A model generated the notes under the pieces. The model ran no database searches. It was not told the origin of the DNA and was given only the letters and a program-made list of their open reading frames with translations. A stretch of DNA of 64,000 bases. Source: Ottelia alismoides (taxonomy: Eukaryota; Streptophyta; Magnoliopsida; Alismatales; Hydrocharitaceae). Every line of letters begins with the position of its first letter. Position 1 is the first letter of the stretch. A program made the position numbers and the translations under genes. The stretch is taken from contig JAZKJV010000599.1 in NCBI GenBank assembly GCA_037367405.1, positions 733,144 through 797,143 of the forward strand, in the 5' to 3' direction. Shown piece by piece: positions 56,601 through 64,000 of this stretch.

Positions 56601-57548
56601 AGAAGATGGATCAAATATAGCACGACAATGCAAATCTCTAGTAATCTGACTAATGGATAATAGATTCATAGAGAATTCTGGTGCATGCAAAACATTCTGT
56701 AAGTGCATAGAGGGCAGCAAATCCGTCTCCCCCTGACCGACGATCGGGGAATGAGTACCATCAGCAATGAGTATAGAGCGACCAGGCTGAACAGCTCTAT
56801 AGGACTGCAGGATATCTCTATCATGACATAGATGATGGGTGGCTCCAGAATCAACAATCCAACCTATGAGATCATGGTTATGATATGAGACCGGAGGACT
56901 ACCTGAGGCAGTAGCAGAGGCAGATGTACTGGCAGATGCCGAAGCGGCAATCTCAGAGGTGTCAGCACCCTCTGACGATGACTGTGGCATGATATCACGA
57001 AGCCGTGCCACTAGCTCCTCGAACCTGTGGTCTGTAGCAGGAGTTGAAGGACCCTGAACATGATCCGCGACACGTGCAGAAGGAGGGAAGCCGTGCTTGG
57101 AATAGCACGTATCCTCTGAGTGACCAGTACGGCGGCAGAATGAACACGTGGAACGTATGCGACCTCCGCGACCACGTCCACCACTTCCTCTTCCACGAAA
57201 TGAGGACGAACCACCACGTCCCCTGGAGACTGCCATTGCTGATGGAGTCGCAGACGCTGTATTGGACGGAACAGGTACACGACTGAGCCTCCTGTATACC
57301 TCTTCCATCGGAGAGATGGTGGCATCTGCTAGAATCTGAGCACGTGCTGCCTCGTACTCCGGGTCTAGGGCAACGAGCAATACGCCAACCATAGTGGCGT
57401 TGCGGAACGTCTTCTGCTGTTCCGGCGTGGCTGTAAGCGGAATGGTGCTATAGAGCTTCTCGAACATGCCACGAAGCGACGTGTACAGGGAATGAAGAGG
57501 CTTCCCATTCTGCTTCGTGGTAAATATATCATGCTGCAACTGGAGCAT
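53664..57548 (-). CDS. Copia-P pol and most of gag (1294 codons open)
   Basis: A single open frame holding, by residue: gag C-part; Arg/Gly-rich stretch (107-130); zinc knuckle CSFCRRTGHSEDTC (135-148); protease WIVDSGATHHL (230-240, intact DSG); pre-integrase; integrase with first Asp in HIDIWGPS (about 420), second in RTDNALEF (about 483) and Glu in NGVAERKHRH (about 519); RT with QLDVKNAFLYG (about 893) and YVDDILVTGDD (about 978); RNase H with ADADYAG (about 1140), ending ADIFTKPLLRGPFQRC...YAPS. One conserved Trp in 'SPRAWFQKL' is Arg (SPRARFQKL), which might weaken RT. Length and order are normal for Ty1/copia. The native ATG is not here but at 57880, one base out of frame. Confidence 0.95.
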   Translation of the reverse strand: MLQLQHDIFTTKQNGKPLHSLYTSLRGMFEKLYSTIPLTATPEQQKTFRNATMVGVLLVALDPEYEAARAQILADATISPMEEVYRRLSRVPVPSNTASATPSAMAVSRGRGGSSSFRGRGSGGRGRGGRIRSTCSFCRRTGHSEDTCYSKHGFPPSARVADHVQGPSTPATDHRFEELVARLRDIMPQSSSEGADTSEIAASASASTSASATASGSPPVSYHNHDLIGWIVDSGATHHLCHDRDILQSYRAVQPGRSILIADGTHSPIVGQGETDLLPSMHLQNVLHAPEFSMNLLSISQITRDLHCRAIFDPSSVIFQDILTGRVIGCGSEHNGLYRLVRTSYAGVSLHSQGSVSPYTWHLRFGHLPLQKMRHLLPQISPGSSFRCEACQLGKHHRSSFPSRQGRSSRSPFELFHIDIWGPSRVPDHQGHRFYLVVVDNFSRVSWTFLLKNKSEAGSVIQNLINEVQNVFSSTVKYVRTDNALEFCTRSLARFLSSKGIIHQTTCAYTSQQNGVAERKHRHFLDIARTLLIQSSAPLSFWGDAILTACYLVNRMPTTVLGEKSPFSLLFPDKDLFTLTPRVFGTVAFVHRLSPGLDKLSPRAIKCVFVGYSRTQKGYRCYDPIHNKYYVSADVTFFEPVMYFSPAGDRLISSTSTDSHIYVPPPPSLSQSSNPPPPPPPPPIIPFPKFYTRRTGPAQATCQPSSTPQVCSDVTTNDGLANAPVQESLQQEEDPPVIDDLDRPIAQRKPRRQCASYPLASHVSFHRLNGDFQKFVAAVSSVEIPRTYQDAMKIDCWRLAMEEEMRALQSRGTWSLVPIPSGAPVVSCKWIFTVKYHADGRLDRYKARLVARGFTQTYGVDYMDTFSPVARHSTLRILLSVAVVCNWTIFQLDVKNAFLYGDLQEEVYMQQPPGFAAEGETQMVCRLHKAIYGLKQSPRARFQKLSQLIEKQGFRRSNADHSLFIQKTPRGTVVVMIYVDDILVTGDDAQGIEITKSLLGNQFITKDLGTIRYFLGIEFARNAQGMVMTQRKYVTDLLAEAGMTGCRPSSTPMDPSMKLYDDDTEEVDKRRYREMVGKLLYITITRPDIAFAVNRVSQFVEQPRQVHMDALYMILRYLNSSPGTGLLFRKDTDLSISACADADYAGCPRDRKSTFGFAIFIGSSLVSWKSKKQTVVARSSAESEYRAMAQATAEMMLVRAVLEDLTVDVPLPMNLQCDNQAALFIANNPAFHERTKHIEVDCHFTRDMIQKGSISTSHVSSEDQTADIFTKPLLRGPFQRCSSKLSMIDIYAPS

Positions 57549-57880
57549 CTTGTTTCATTGCGGACCTGAGAGTACGTCATAGACAAAATATCCCACATCG
57601 CCTTGGCGGTGGGCTGGTGAAGGACATCATTCGCTATCTCTGTCGTGAGCGTACCTGAGAGCCACACCTTGGCATACGCATCATCAGCCTCCCATGAGGC
57701 ATAGATCCCTGTCTTCTCCGGTGGTTCATCCTCGGTAAGAATATGCTTCTTACCACACGACTTCATGAGACTGAGGAACTGCATCGCCCACAGTTCGTAG
57801 TTTGTCCCGTCCATTTTGACGATTGGTGCCGAACCTTTGAAGGCACCTATGGCGGGCATATCGATCTTCTGATCTGACAT
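57549..57880 (-). pseudogene. Copia-P gag N-terminus, separated by a 1-base deletion
   Basis: ATG at 57880, 110 codons MSDQKIDMPAIGAFKG ... TAKAMWDIL ... VRNET, then a frame change at 57549-57550: only two bases (ag) stand where Copia-K has the three of its Lys codon before MLQ. As written the frame runs on into about 55 wrong residues and stops near 57365. The DUF4219-like gag start (KMDGTNYELWAMQFLSLM) is intact. The lesion could be a sequencing error or a real mutation. Confidence 0.88.
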
Positions 57881-57898
57881 AATGCTGGAGAAGAACAA

Positions 57899-58322
57899 CT
57901 ACTGATACAAGACCTTGTAGGATTCAAGTGCATAGGTAGACGATTATGCACTTGAATCGAACATGACGCCGAGTCCGAAGAACGCGGCACACCTGCAACG
58001 AGTAGAGGCTTTGAGAGCCTCTACTTGACAAAGACGGCGACTAGAAGGGGACGACGGCGGCTGGACAGCAAGTGGGGCCCTGCGGCAGGGTTGGCGGCAG
58101 GTGGGGGGGCCCGGCGGCAGGTGGAGGGGCCCAGCAGGGACCGGCGGCGGTGGAGGGGGCCCGACAGGGGCTGGCAGGAGGTGGGGGGGTCCTGGTGTCG
58201 CTGGGGAACCCGGCAGAGGAGAGAAGGCGGCGGCGGCGGGAGGCTCGGCGCCCGGGGGGGTGGGCGGCGAAACCCTAGAGGGGGGGGGGGCGGCGGTGGA
58301 AAAACCCTAGGTTAGGGTCATG
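57899..58322 (-). other. Copia-P 5' leader
   Basis: Leader with GGC/GGG-rich repeats (58070-58300). The plus-strand Gly/Arg frames here are base-composition artefacts. Confidence 0.7.
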
Positions 58323-58334
58323 GCTCTGATACCA
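58323..58334 (-). other. tRNA primer binding site of Copia-P
   Basis: Plus strand gctctgatacca, complement TGGTATCAGAGC, adjacent to the 5' LTR. Confidence 0.93.
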
Positions 58335-58479
58335 TGTTAGAATACTTCGATGTGTGTATTCCATAGAGCCCTCGGGTCTCTTATATAGGGAGAAAACCCT
58401 TGGGTAAATTACAGAGTCTTACAAAATATAAATAGAAATTAGGAAACAATAAAACGTAACATATATATAAGTCTCTACA
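58335..58479 (-). repeat. 5' LTR of Copia-P
   Basis: 145 bp, one difference from 53512-53656; contains tctcttatataggg, a TATA-like stretch on the plus text. Confidence 0.95.
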
Positions 58480-58486
58480 GTCCCAA

Positions 58487-61400
58487 ATGAAAATCCTCTC
58501 ATGGAATGTTCGTGGCCTTGGTGATCCGGATAAGCGGAGGTCTGTTGGTTTAAGATTCGTATAGTGGGGGTGCGACATCATTATGCTACAAGAAACAAAG
58601 ATGCATTCTATGACGGACGACGTTTAGAGGTCCTATGGTGCGGGGGGCATTGACCAATTCAGATCGATGGATGCGGCGGGGTCCTCGGGTGGGTTACTTG
58701 TGGCGTGGCGCTCTTCATCCTTCTCCTTCGTCTCGATGTCTCGTGGGAGGCACTTGTTGACGGTGCTCCTGGTATGCACAGCCTCTTCCTTTCAGGTGGT
58801 TGTTTCTTGTGTTTATGGCCCGTGCGATGGTGCTCTGCGGGGGGAGCTTTGGGAGGACCTTCTTTCGGTTGGTAGATCATTCGGAGGAGTCCCCTGGCTA
58901 ATTGGGGGAGATTTCAACGTCACTCTTCTCTCTTCGGACAGGCCCGGGGGCAGGGGAGGGCAAGACGTGGGCTCGCATGATTTTGCAGACACCGTTGACT
59001 TGCTGGGCCTTGAGGTGATGGATGCGGAGGATATAGCGTATACCTGGAGGAGTTCCAATTCCCGTTCCCGTATTGACCGCTTTTTCGGTTCAAATGAGCT
59101 TCTGGAGGCTTTCGCCTTAGCCTCGATGGAGGCCAAAACACGGTCTTACTCGGACCACAATCCGATTATTTGGTGCTCTGGGGAGGCCCCAGTGCAGAGG
59201 GGGCTTTTTAGGTACGAGAAGTGCTGGTTGTTGGAAGATAACTTTAGGGAGCTGGTGGCAAACCATTGGACGGAGATGGTGGTCTCGGGTTCCGTTGCTT
59301 CTCGCTTTGTTCAGAAATTATCTTCGCTTCGGGTGCGGTTAGCGGCTTTCAAAAGGGAGTCCAGGGCGGTCAGATGCACCGCTAGGGTGGACGCGGAGGA
59401 AGTCATTCGACACTTTGATGCACTGGAAGATCTCAGGGATCTCATGGCTGGTGAGCTGGAGTGCCGAGCTGCTGCTCAGGCGAAAGTTTCTTTGGAGGAT
59501 AAGAAGCGCGTCACGGAGTGGAGACAGAGGTCGAGAAATACCTGGCTACGGGAGGGGGACACGAATACTTCCTTCTTCCATCGTATTGCTAGTGGGAGGC
59601 GCAGGTCCAATGCGGTGCGCTCCATCTCCATTGATGGGGTTCTCGTCGAGGGGAACATGGAGATGGGGAAAGCTATTGCGGCTCACTTCAAGAACGTCTC
59701 AGCTAGAACTATTCCGAGGAGGTGGAGGTGGCTGGGCCGGGGTACCTGTGCTATGGAGGACTCTTCTTCTTTTGCTCTCACTCGTGATGTGACCTTGGAG
59801 GAGCTTAAAGATGCTGTTTGGAACCTGAATGCTGATGCTGCGCCTGGCCCGAATGGGTTCTTGGTGTCGTTTTACAAAGATTTTTGGGACCTGGTGGGCC
59901 ACGAGGTGTGGGAGGTGTTCTCGGAGTTTTGTCAGGGGAAGCGGGTTTCGATAGGGTCAACTGTACGCTTATCATCTTGTTGACCAAGTCTTCGGCGCCG
60001 ATCTCCATCGATTATTTTCGCCCTATTGCAGTCTCAAATGCACTATATCTTATAACTATGAAGGTCCTCGCTAACAGACTAAACGACATTCTTGGGAGCG
60101 TTGTCTCCCAGATGCAATCGGCCTTCATCCCTGGGAGGCATATCTCGGATTGCATAACTCTAGCATCTGAGATCATCGTCGATTGGCAGAGGAGGGAAAA
60201 GAGAGGGATCCTTTGGAAGGTGGACTTTGCGAAGGCTTACGATAGCCTGGATTGGAGATTTCTCTGGTCGGTGCTTTGGAGGAAGGGGTTCCCGGAGAAG
60301 TGGTTCTCTTGGATGAGGCGTTGTGTCACCACGACCTCTTTTTCGGTCATGGTGAATGGTCAGCCGGATGGGGGTTTGGTTCAGCCGCGCAGGGGGGTGC
60401 GTCAGGGGTGCCCGCTGGCGCCCATGCTTTTCATCCTTGCAGCGGATGTTCTGTCTGATATTGCGACTCGTGTGGTCAACTGTGGCCTATCTAAAGGGTA
60501 CTCGAGGGAGGGTGTGATGGTTCCGCTCCTTCAGTACGTCGACGATACCCTTTTCTTCATTGAAGGGGGTTTGGAGGAGGCTAGGGACATGGCCATGGCT
60601 CTGGAGATTTTTGGCGAGATGTCTGGGATGCTTAATAATGATAGCAAGTCCGTGTTCATTCCTTTCGGCCGTGCGGTGCAGGAGGCTGTCGGATGTGCAG
60701 TGGAGTTGGGGTCAAGGCGCTCTAACTTGGACTATTTGGGTATGCCCTTGGCCTTGGGCAGAACGAGGATGAGGGATTGGTTAAGGGTGGTGGAGACGAA
60801 GTTAGCTGGTTGGAAGGCCGCTGTCCTATCGAGAGGGGGCCGACTGGTCCTATTGAAAGTTGTCCTCTCGTCCATTCCCATATATTTCCTTTCCAATCGG
60901 CAGATGCCTAAAGGGATCCGGGCTCGGCTTGCACGCCTTTCTTTGGGGGAAGCCTAGGGGTGGGAACAGAGGGGTTCACCTTGTTGGGTGAGAGGAGATT
61001 ACGCACGGGAAGGATCAAGGTGGTCTGGGGATGAAGTCGCTGGGGCAGATGAATGATGCGTTACTGCTTAAATGGGCGAGCAGAGTATGGGGGCCGGGGG
61101 AGGATCTCTGCTGCGAGGTGGTTCGGAGCATCTATGATGTGAGGGGGGCTTCGTCTTCGCAACTAGGCCGGCTTGCTTCCACTACCCCTTTTTAGGGGGG
61201 GGGGTCGTCAACGTTTTCATGGGGAACATTGCCCTTTTTAGACCGGTCCTTGGGGGGGGGACTCATTCTCTTTTTGAGCGGACGATTGGACGGGGGGGGG
61301 GGGGGTTTGCTCGCGTTTCCCTCGCCTATTTGCCCTGGCGGAGGATAAGCGGTGCTCGGTTGCGGCGCGCTGGGTGGATGGGAATTGGTGTCCCACTTTT

Positions 61401-61990
61401 GCGGCAAACTTCTTCGACCAGAGACTGGAGGATTTCTTGGCCCTTGATGTTGTGAGGGAGGTTGGGCGCCCTCTTGGGGGGCGGGATCACTAGTGCTGGC
61501 GGGAGGGTCTGTTCTCGGTCAGGAAGGCTTTCGGGGCCATCTCCAGGCCGTGGCCGTCGCTTTCGGCGTTGATGATCAGGGACTGCACTTTTCTTTGGGG
61601 TCTCGGGCTTCCGGAGAGAATTGGGTTCTTCCTTTGGCTGCTCAGGATGCAGAGGCTGATGACGAGGGATCGGTGTGCCAGGCTTCTGGGCGGCGTTTCC
61701 AACACTTGCCTGTTGTGCAATGAGAGTCCGTGGAGCACCTCGTCTTTTCGTGCTCCATGGTCTTTCAGGTTTGGCAAGAGGCTGGCGTGGCGTGGTGCTG
61801 CACGGACGATCATCAGACTTTTTGGAACACGCTCCTTGCGAATAAGGAGAGGCCGAGGAGGGAACTGCTCTATCCGTTGGCCATCCTGTGGGCAGTTTGA
61901 CGAGGAAGGAATGACTTGCTGTTCTCGGGACAAAGATTCTATAAGGAGAACGTTGGGATGTATGCCAAGCGCTTGGTGGCGGATTGGGTA
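58487..61990 (+). pseudogene. LINE-N ORF2 (endonuclease, reverse transcriptase, zf-RVT), broken
   Basis: ATG at 58487 (MKILSWNVRGLGDPDKRR), three bases after the Copia-P duplication. APE-type endonuclease motifs: WNVRGLG, MLQETK, IGGDFNVTL (58900-58925), SRIDRF, SDHNPI. In-frame TAG at 58562 and 58625. After a shift near 59945, RT reads YFRPIAVSNALYLITMKVLA, AFIPGRHISD, WKVDFAKAYDSLDW, RRGVRQGCPLAPMLFIL and YVDD at 60535-60546 (intact). From 60958 frames break up; zf-RVT text LPERIGFFLWLL and CLLCNESPW is at 61600-61735. The protein would nick DNA and copy LINE RNA, but the stops make this copy inactive. Confidence 0.88.
61200..61310. repeat. Poly-G runs in LINE-N
   Basis: Runs of about 9-16 G near 61195-61205, 61251-61260 and 61292-61307 lie in the region where ORF2 loses frame; a similar 16-G run is in ORF1 at 52108-52123. 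Confidence 0.8.
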
Positions 61991-62140
61991 TTGTAATTGA
62001 CCTGTGGGGTCAGCGTGTGGTTGTTTCTCCCCCCCTTTGTTTTGTTTTTGTTTTGTCTTTTGAATAAAAACCGTGGGGCGAGCACCATCGAGCGCTTCCC
62101 CCTCTTTTTGGACTTCAAAAAAAAAGGAAAGCATTCTTGA

Positions 62141-64000
62141 CATCAAGCTGATACAAGGGACAATCACGTGTCACAGCAACTGAGAGAAGTATACGCAGAG
62201 TAGAGTGTCTGGCTATGGGGGAGAAAGTATCTTGGTAGTCCACCTCATATGTCTGGGTGAACCCACGTGCCACTTGTCTCGCCTTAAAATAATCCACACT
62301 GCCATCCGCTCGGTGTTTCACAGTGAACACCCATTTGCATCCCACAACGGACGCGTCAACAAGAGTAGAAACAAGAATCCACGTACCACGAGACTGTATT
62401 GCAACCATCTCCTCTTCCATAGCCAAGCATCAGCGACCATCTTTCAATGCTTCTTCATAATTCTGTGGAATTTCCACGACAGATAGAGCCTCTGTAAATT
62501 TCTGAAAATCCCCTGTGAGACGATGAAAGAAGACCTGAGATTACATGGGGTATGTAGCACATGATCTCTTCTGTTTTCGGACTGCAATAGGAATATCCAG
62601 AACGGAATGAACATCCTCCATCTGAGTACTAATATCCTGTACAGTGTCCTGCACAGATACATCTCCAGACCCATCGTTAGAAGCTCTTCTATCAGAACAA
62701 ACCTGGGGCGTCGTGGATGATGGGCGATGACCTTGAGTAGTAGTCGTCCGACGAGTATAGAACTTATGTAGAGATGGAACCAGTTGTGCATGTGACTCAG
62801 TAGTAGAAGGAGGAGGTGGTGGTGGAGGTGAAGGTGAAGGGATGACAGACACAGGAGGTGGTGGCATATAGATTTCATTACCCACATTCGATGAAGCCAA
62901 CCTATCACCTGTAGGAGAGAAGTACATCACAAACTCAAAAAATGTGACATCAGCCCTTATATAATATATTTTGCGGAGAGGGTCATAACATCGATATCCC
63001 TTCTGAGTCCTGGAGTATCCGACGAACACATATTTGACAACTCTAGGAGCGAGCTTGTCATGATCGGGAGTCAACTGGTGAACAAAAGCAACCGATCCGG
63101 ACACAATAGTGAGTGAGAATAGTTCCTTCTCAGGAAAAGCTATGGAGAAAGGAATATTCTCACCCAGGACAGATGAGGGCATACGATTCACCAAGTAGCA
63201 TGCACTGAGATCTGCATCACCCCAGAACAAATGTGGTGCATGACTCTGAATGAGAAGAGTCCGAGTGACATCAAGAAACTAACGATGCTTCCTTTCTACA
63301 ATGCCATTTTACTGAGAGGTGTAAGAGCAAGATGTTTGATGAATAATCCCTCTGGTTGACAGAAAATGATAAAGGTCACGAGTGCAAAATTCCAATGCAT
63401 TATCTGTTCGCACAAACTTCACAAAAGTAGAGAAGACATTTTGCACTTCAGTAATACAGGTTGTAATCACATCCCCCACTTCAGATTTATTTTTCAAAAG
63501 AAACACCCATAACACTCGAGAAAAATCGTCCACAGCTACAAGATAAAATCTGTGTCCCTGGTGATCGGGCACACAACTCGGGCCCCAGATATCAATATGA
63601 AATAACTTAAAACAGGAGGTACTGCTCCGACTCTGACGACTGGGAATGGCAGACCTATGATACTTTCCCAACTGACACGCTTCGCACTGAAAGAAAGATG
63701 TAGGTGAAATCTGTGATAGCATATGACTCATCTTCTGAAGAGGGAGATGTCCAAACCGGAGGTGCCAAGTAAACGGAGAGACTGATCCACACGAAAGAGA
63801 AGAGATGCCATCATATGAAGTCCGAACTAGGCGATAGAGACCACCCTGCTCACGGCCACACCCAATCACTTTGCCCGTAAGAATGTCCTGAAAAATAAGA
63901 CGATGGATCAAATATAACTCGGCAGTGCAAATCTTTTGTAATCTGAATAATAAAAAGTAGGTTCATAGAGATGTCTGGAGCATGTAGCACATTCTGCAGA
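62141..64000 (-). pseudogene. Copia-M RT start, integrase and pre-integrase
   Basis: Right to left from the window end: FQDILTGKVIGCGREQGGLY (63830-63900), CQLGKYHRSAIPSRQ, FHIDIWGPSCVPDHQGHRF, FVRTDNALEF (63395-63425); a stop where Copia-P has Gln in 'SQQNG'; SFWGDADL-type (MFWGDADLSACYLVNRMPSS), VVKYVFVGYSRTQKGYRCYD, DVTFFEFVMYFSP, a Pro-rich linker, IAVRKQKRSCATYPM; then RT EEEMVAIQSRGTWILVS and LYQLDVKNAFL, where LINE-N enters. Several stops and frameshifts. The gag part is outside the window. Confidence 0.85.

Larger units (their letters stand above)
53512..58479 (-). mobile_element. Copia-P: near-intact young Ty1/copia element
   Basis: 4968 bp, LTRs 53512-53656 and 58335-58479 (145 bp each, one difference: cccatggg/cccttggg), perfect duplication gtccc (53507-53511, 58480-58484), primer site complement 58323-58334, purine-tract complement ctccccctcaag after 53656. 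It lies between ORF1 and ORF2 of LINE-N. Coding capacity is complete apart from one frameshift. It is the youngest element by LTR identity. Confidence 0.96.
51738..62122 (+). mobile_element. LINE-N: L1-type LINE, split by Copia-P
   Basis: 10.4 kb including Copia-P, 5.4 kb without. An 18-bp duplication aaaggaaagcattcttga flanks it (51720-51737, 62123-62140) and it ends in an A-run (62117-62122). It holds ORF1 with zinc knuckles, ORF2 with endonuclease, RT and zf-RVT. ORF1 begins only about 20 bases inside the left end, so the 5' end is likely truncated. GC content is visibly higher than the surroundings. Confidence 0.9.
50387..64000 (-). mobile_element. Copia-M, minus-strand copia element, split by LINE-N, runs off window
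   Basis: 3' LTR 50387-50532, purine-tract complement ctcccctcaag, RNase H-RT at 50533-51737, and RT start, integrase and protease-side sequence from 62123 to the window end. The two pol halves share the 18-bp duplication of LINE-N. The 5' LTR is outside the window. Proteins are of the same lineage as Copia-P, K and L. Confidence 0.85.

Noticed and set aside
58025..58315. Gly/Arg-rich frames as an RNA-binding protein
   Set aside because: They are the reverse strand of the GGC-rich leader of Copia-P, open in several frames at once.

Overview
This window looks like nuclear DNA of a flowering plant in a gene-poor, transposon-saturated region. The evidence is Ty1/copia elements with initiator-Met-tRNA-type primer sites (TGGTATCAGAGC), plant L1- and RTE-type LINEs, a DUF659-type hAT transposase with introns, hAT MITEs with 8-bp target duplications, and one shuffled fragment of a plant PRA1-family gene. 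I see no intact host gene, tRNA, rRNA or CRISPR array. I cannot name the species or safely choose between monocot and dicot.

Layout. Element names used here are mine. (1) 1-14360: degenerate minus-strand Copia-F is split by minus-strand Copia-E (37-13221; near-duplication acaac/ataac). Copia-E is itself broken up by three pol-less LTR elements of one family (Z-A, Z-B, Z-D), two hAT MITEs and a small GGGCCTGTTTGG MITE. (2) 14532-16145: an hAT-like non-autonomous element. (3) 16668-39537: an L1-type LINE reverse transcriptase is split by plus-strand Copia-J (16818-38953, duplication aggat). Copia-J carries element X (17293-22862, itself split by Copia-K 18107-22439), a 5.4-kb hAT element (24789-30224), a patch with Ty3-type features and the permuted PRA1 fragment (about 30340-32979), and Copia-L (35442-38765). 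(4) 39538-50386: SIRE-like minus-strand copia pieces (long LTRs, gag), an internal 0.78-kb tandem duplication, an RTE-type LINE, a minus-strand copy of family Z (Z-C), an L1 tail, a short insertion with a 16-bp duplication and another hAT MITE. (5) 50387-64000: three nested layers. Copia-M (minus, runs off the window) contains LINE-N (51738-62122, 18-bp duplication), which contains Copia-P (53512-58479, duplication gtccc).

How the parts relate. The order of insertion can be read from target duplications and from host reading frames that rejoin when an insert is removed. For example, removing the hAT element restores the Copia-J gag frame, and removing Copia-J restores the LINE reverse transcriptase. 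Almost every coding region is broken. The best preserved is Copia-P: LTRs with one difference in 145 bp and a gag-pol frame broken, as far as I can see, only by one missing base. The most unusual contents are the four-copy pol-less LTR family Z, the PRA1 fragment whose C-terminal half precedes its N-terminal half, and the depth of nesting with clear boundaries. Coordinates of truncated old elements are approximate.
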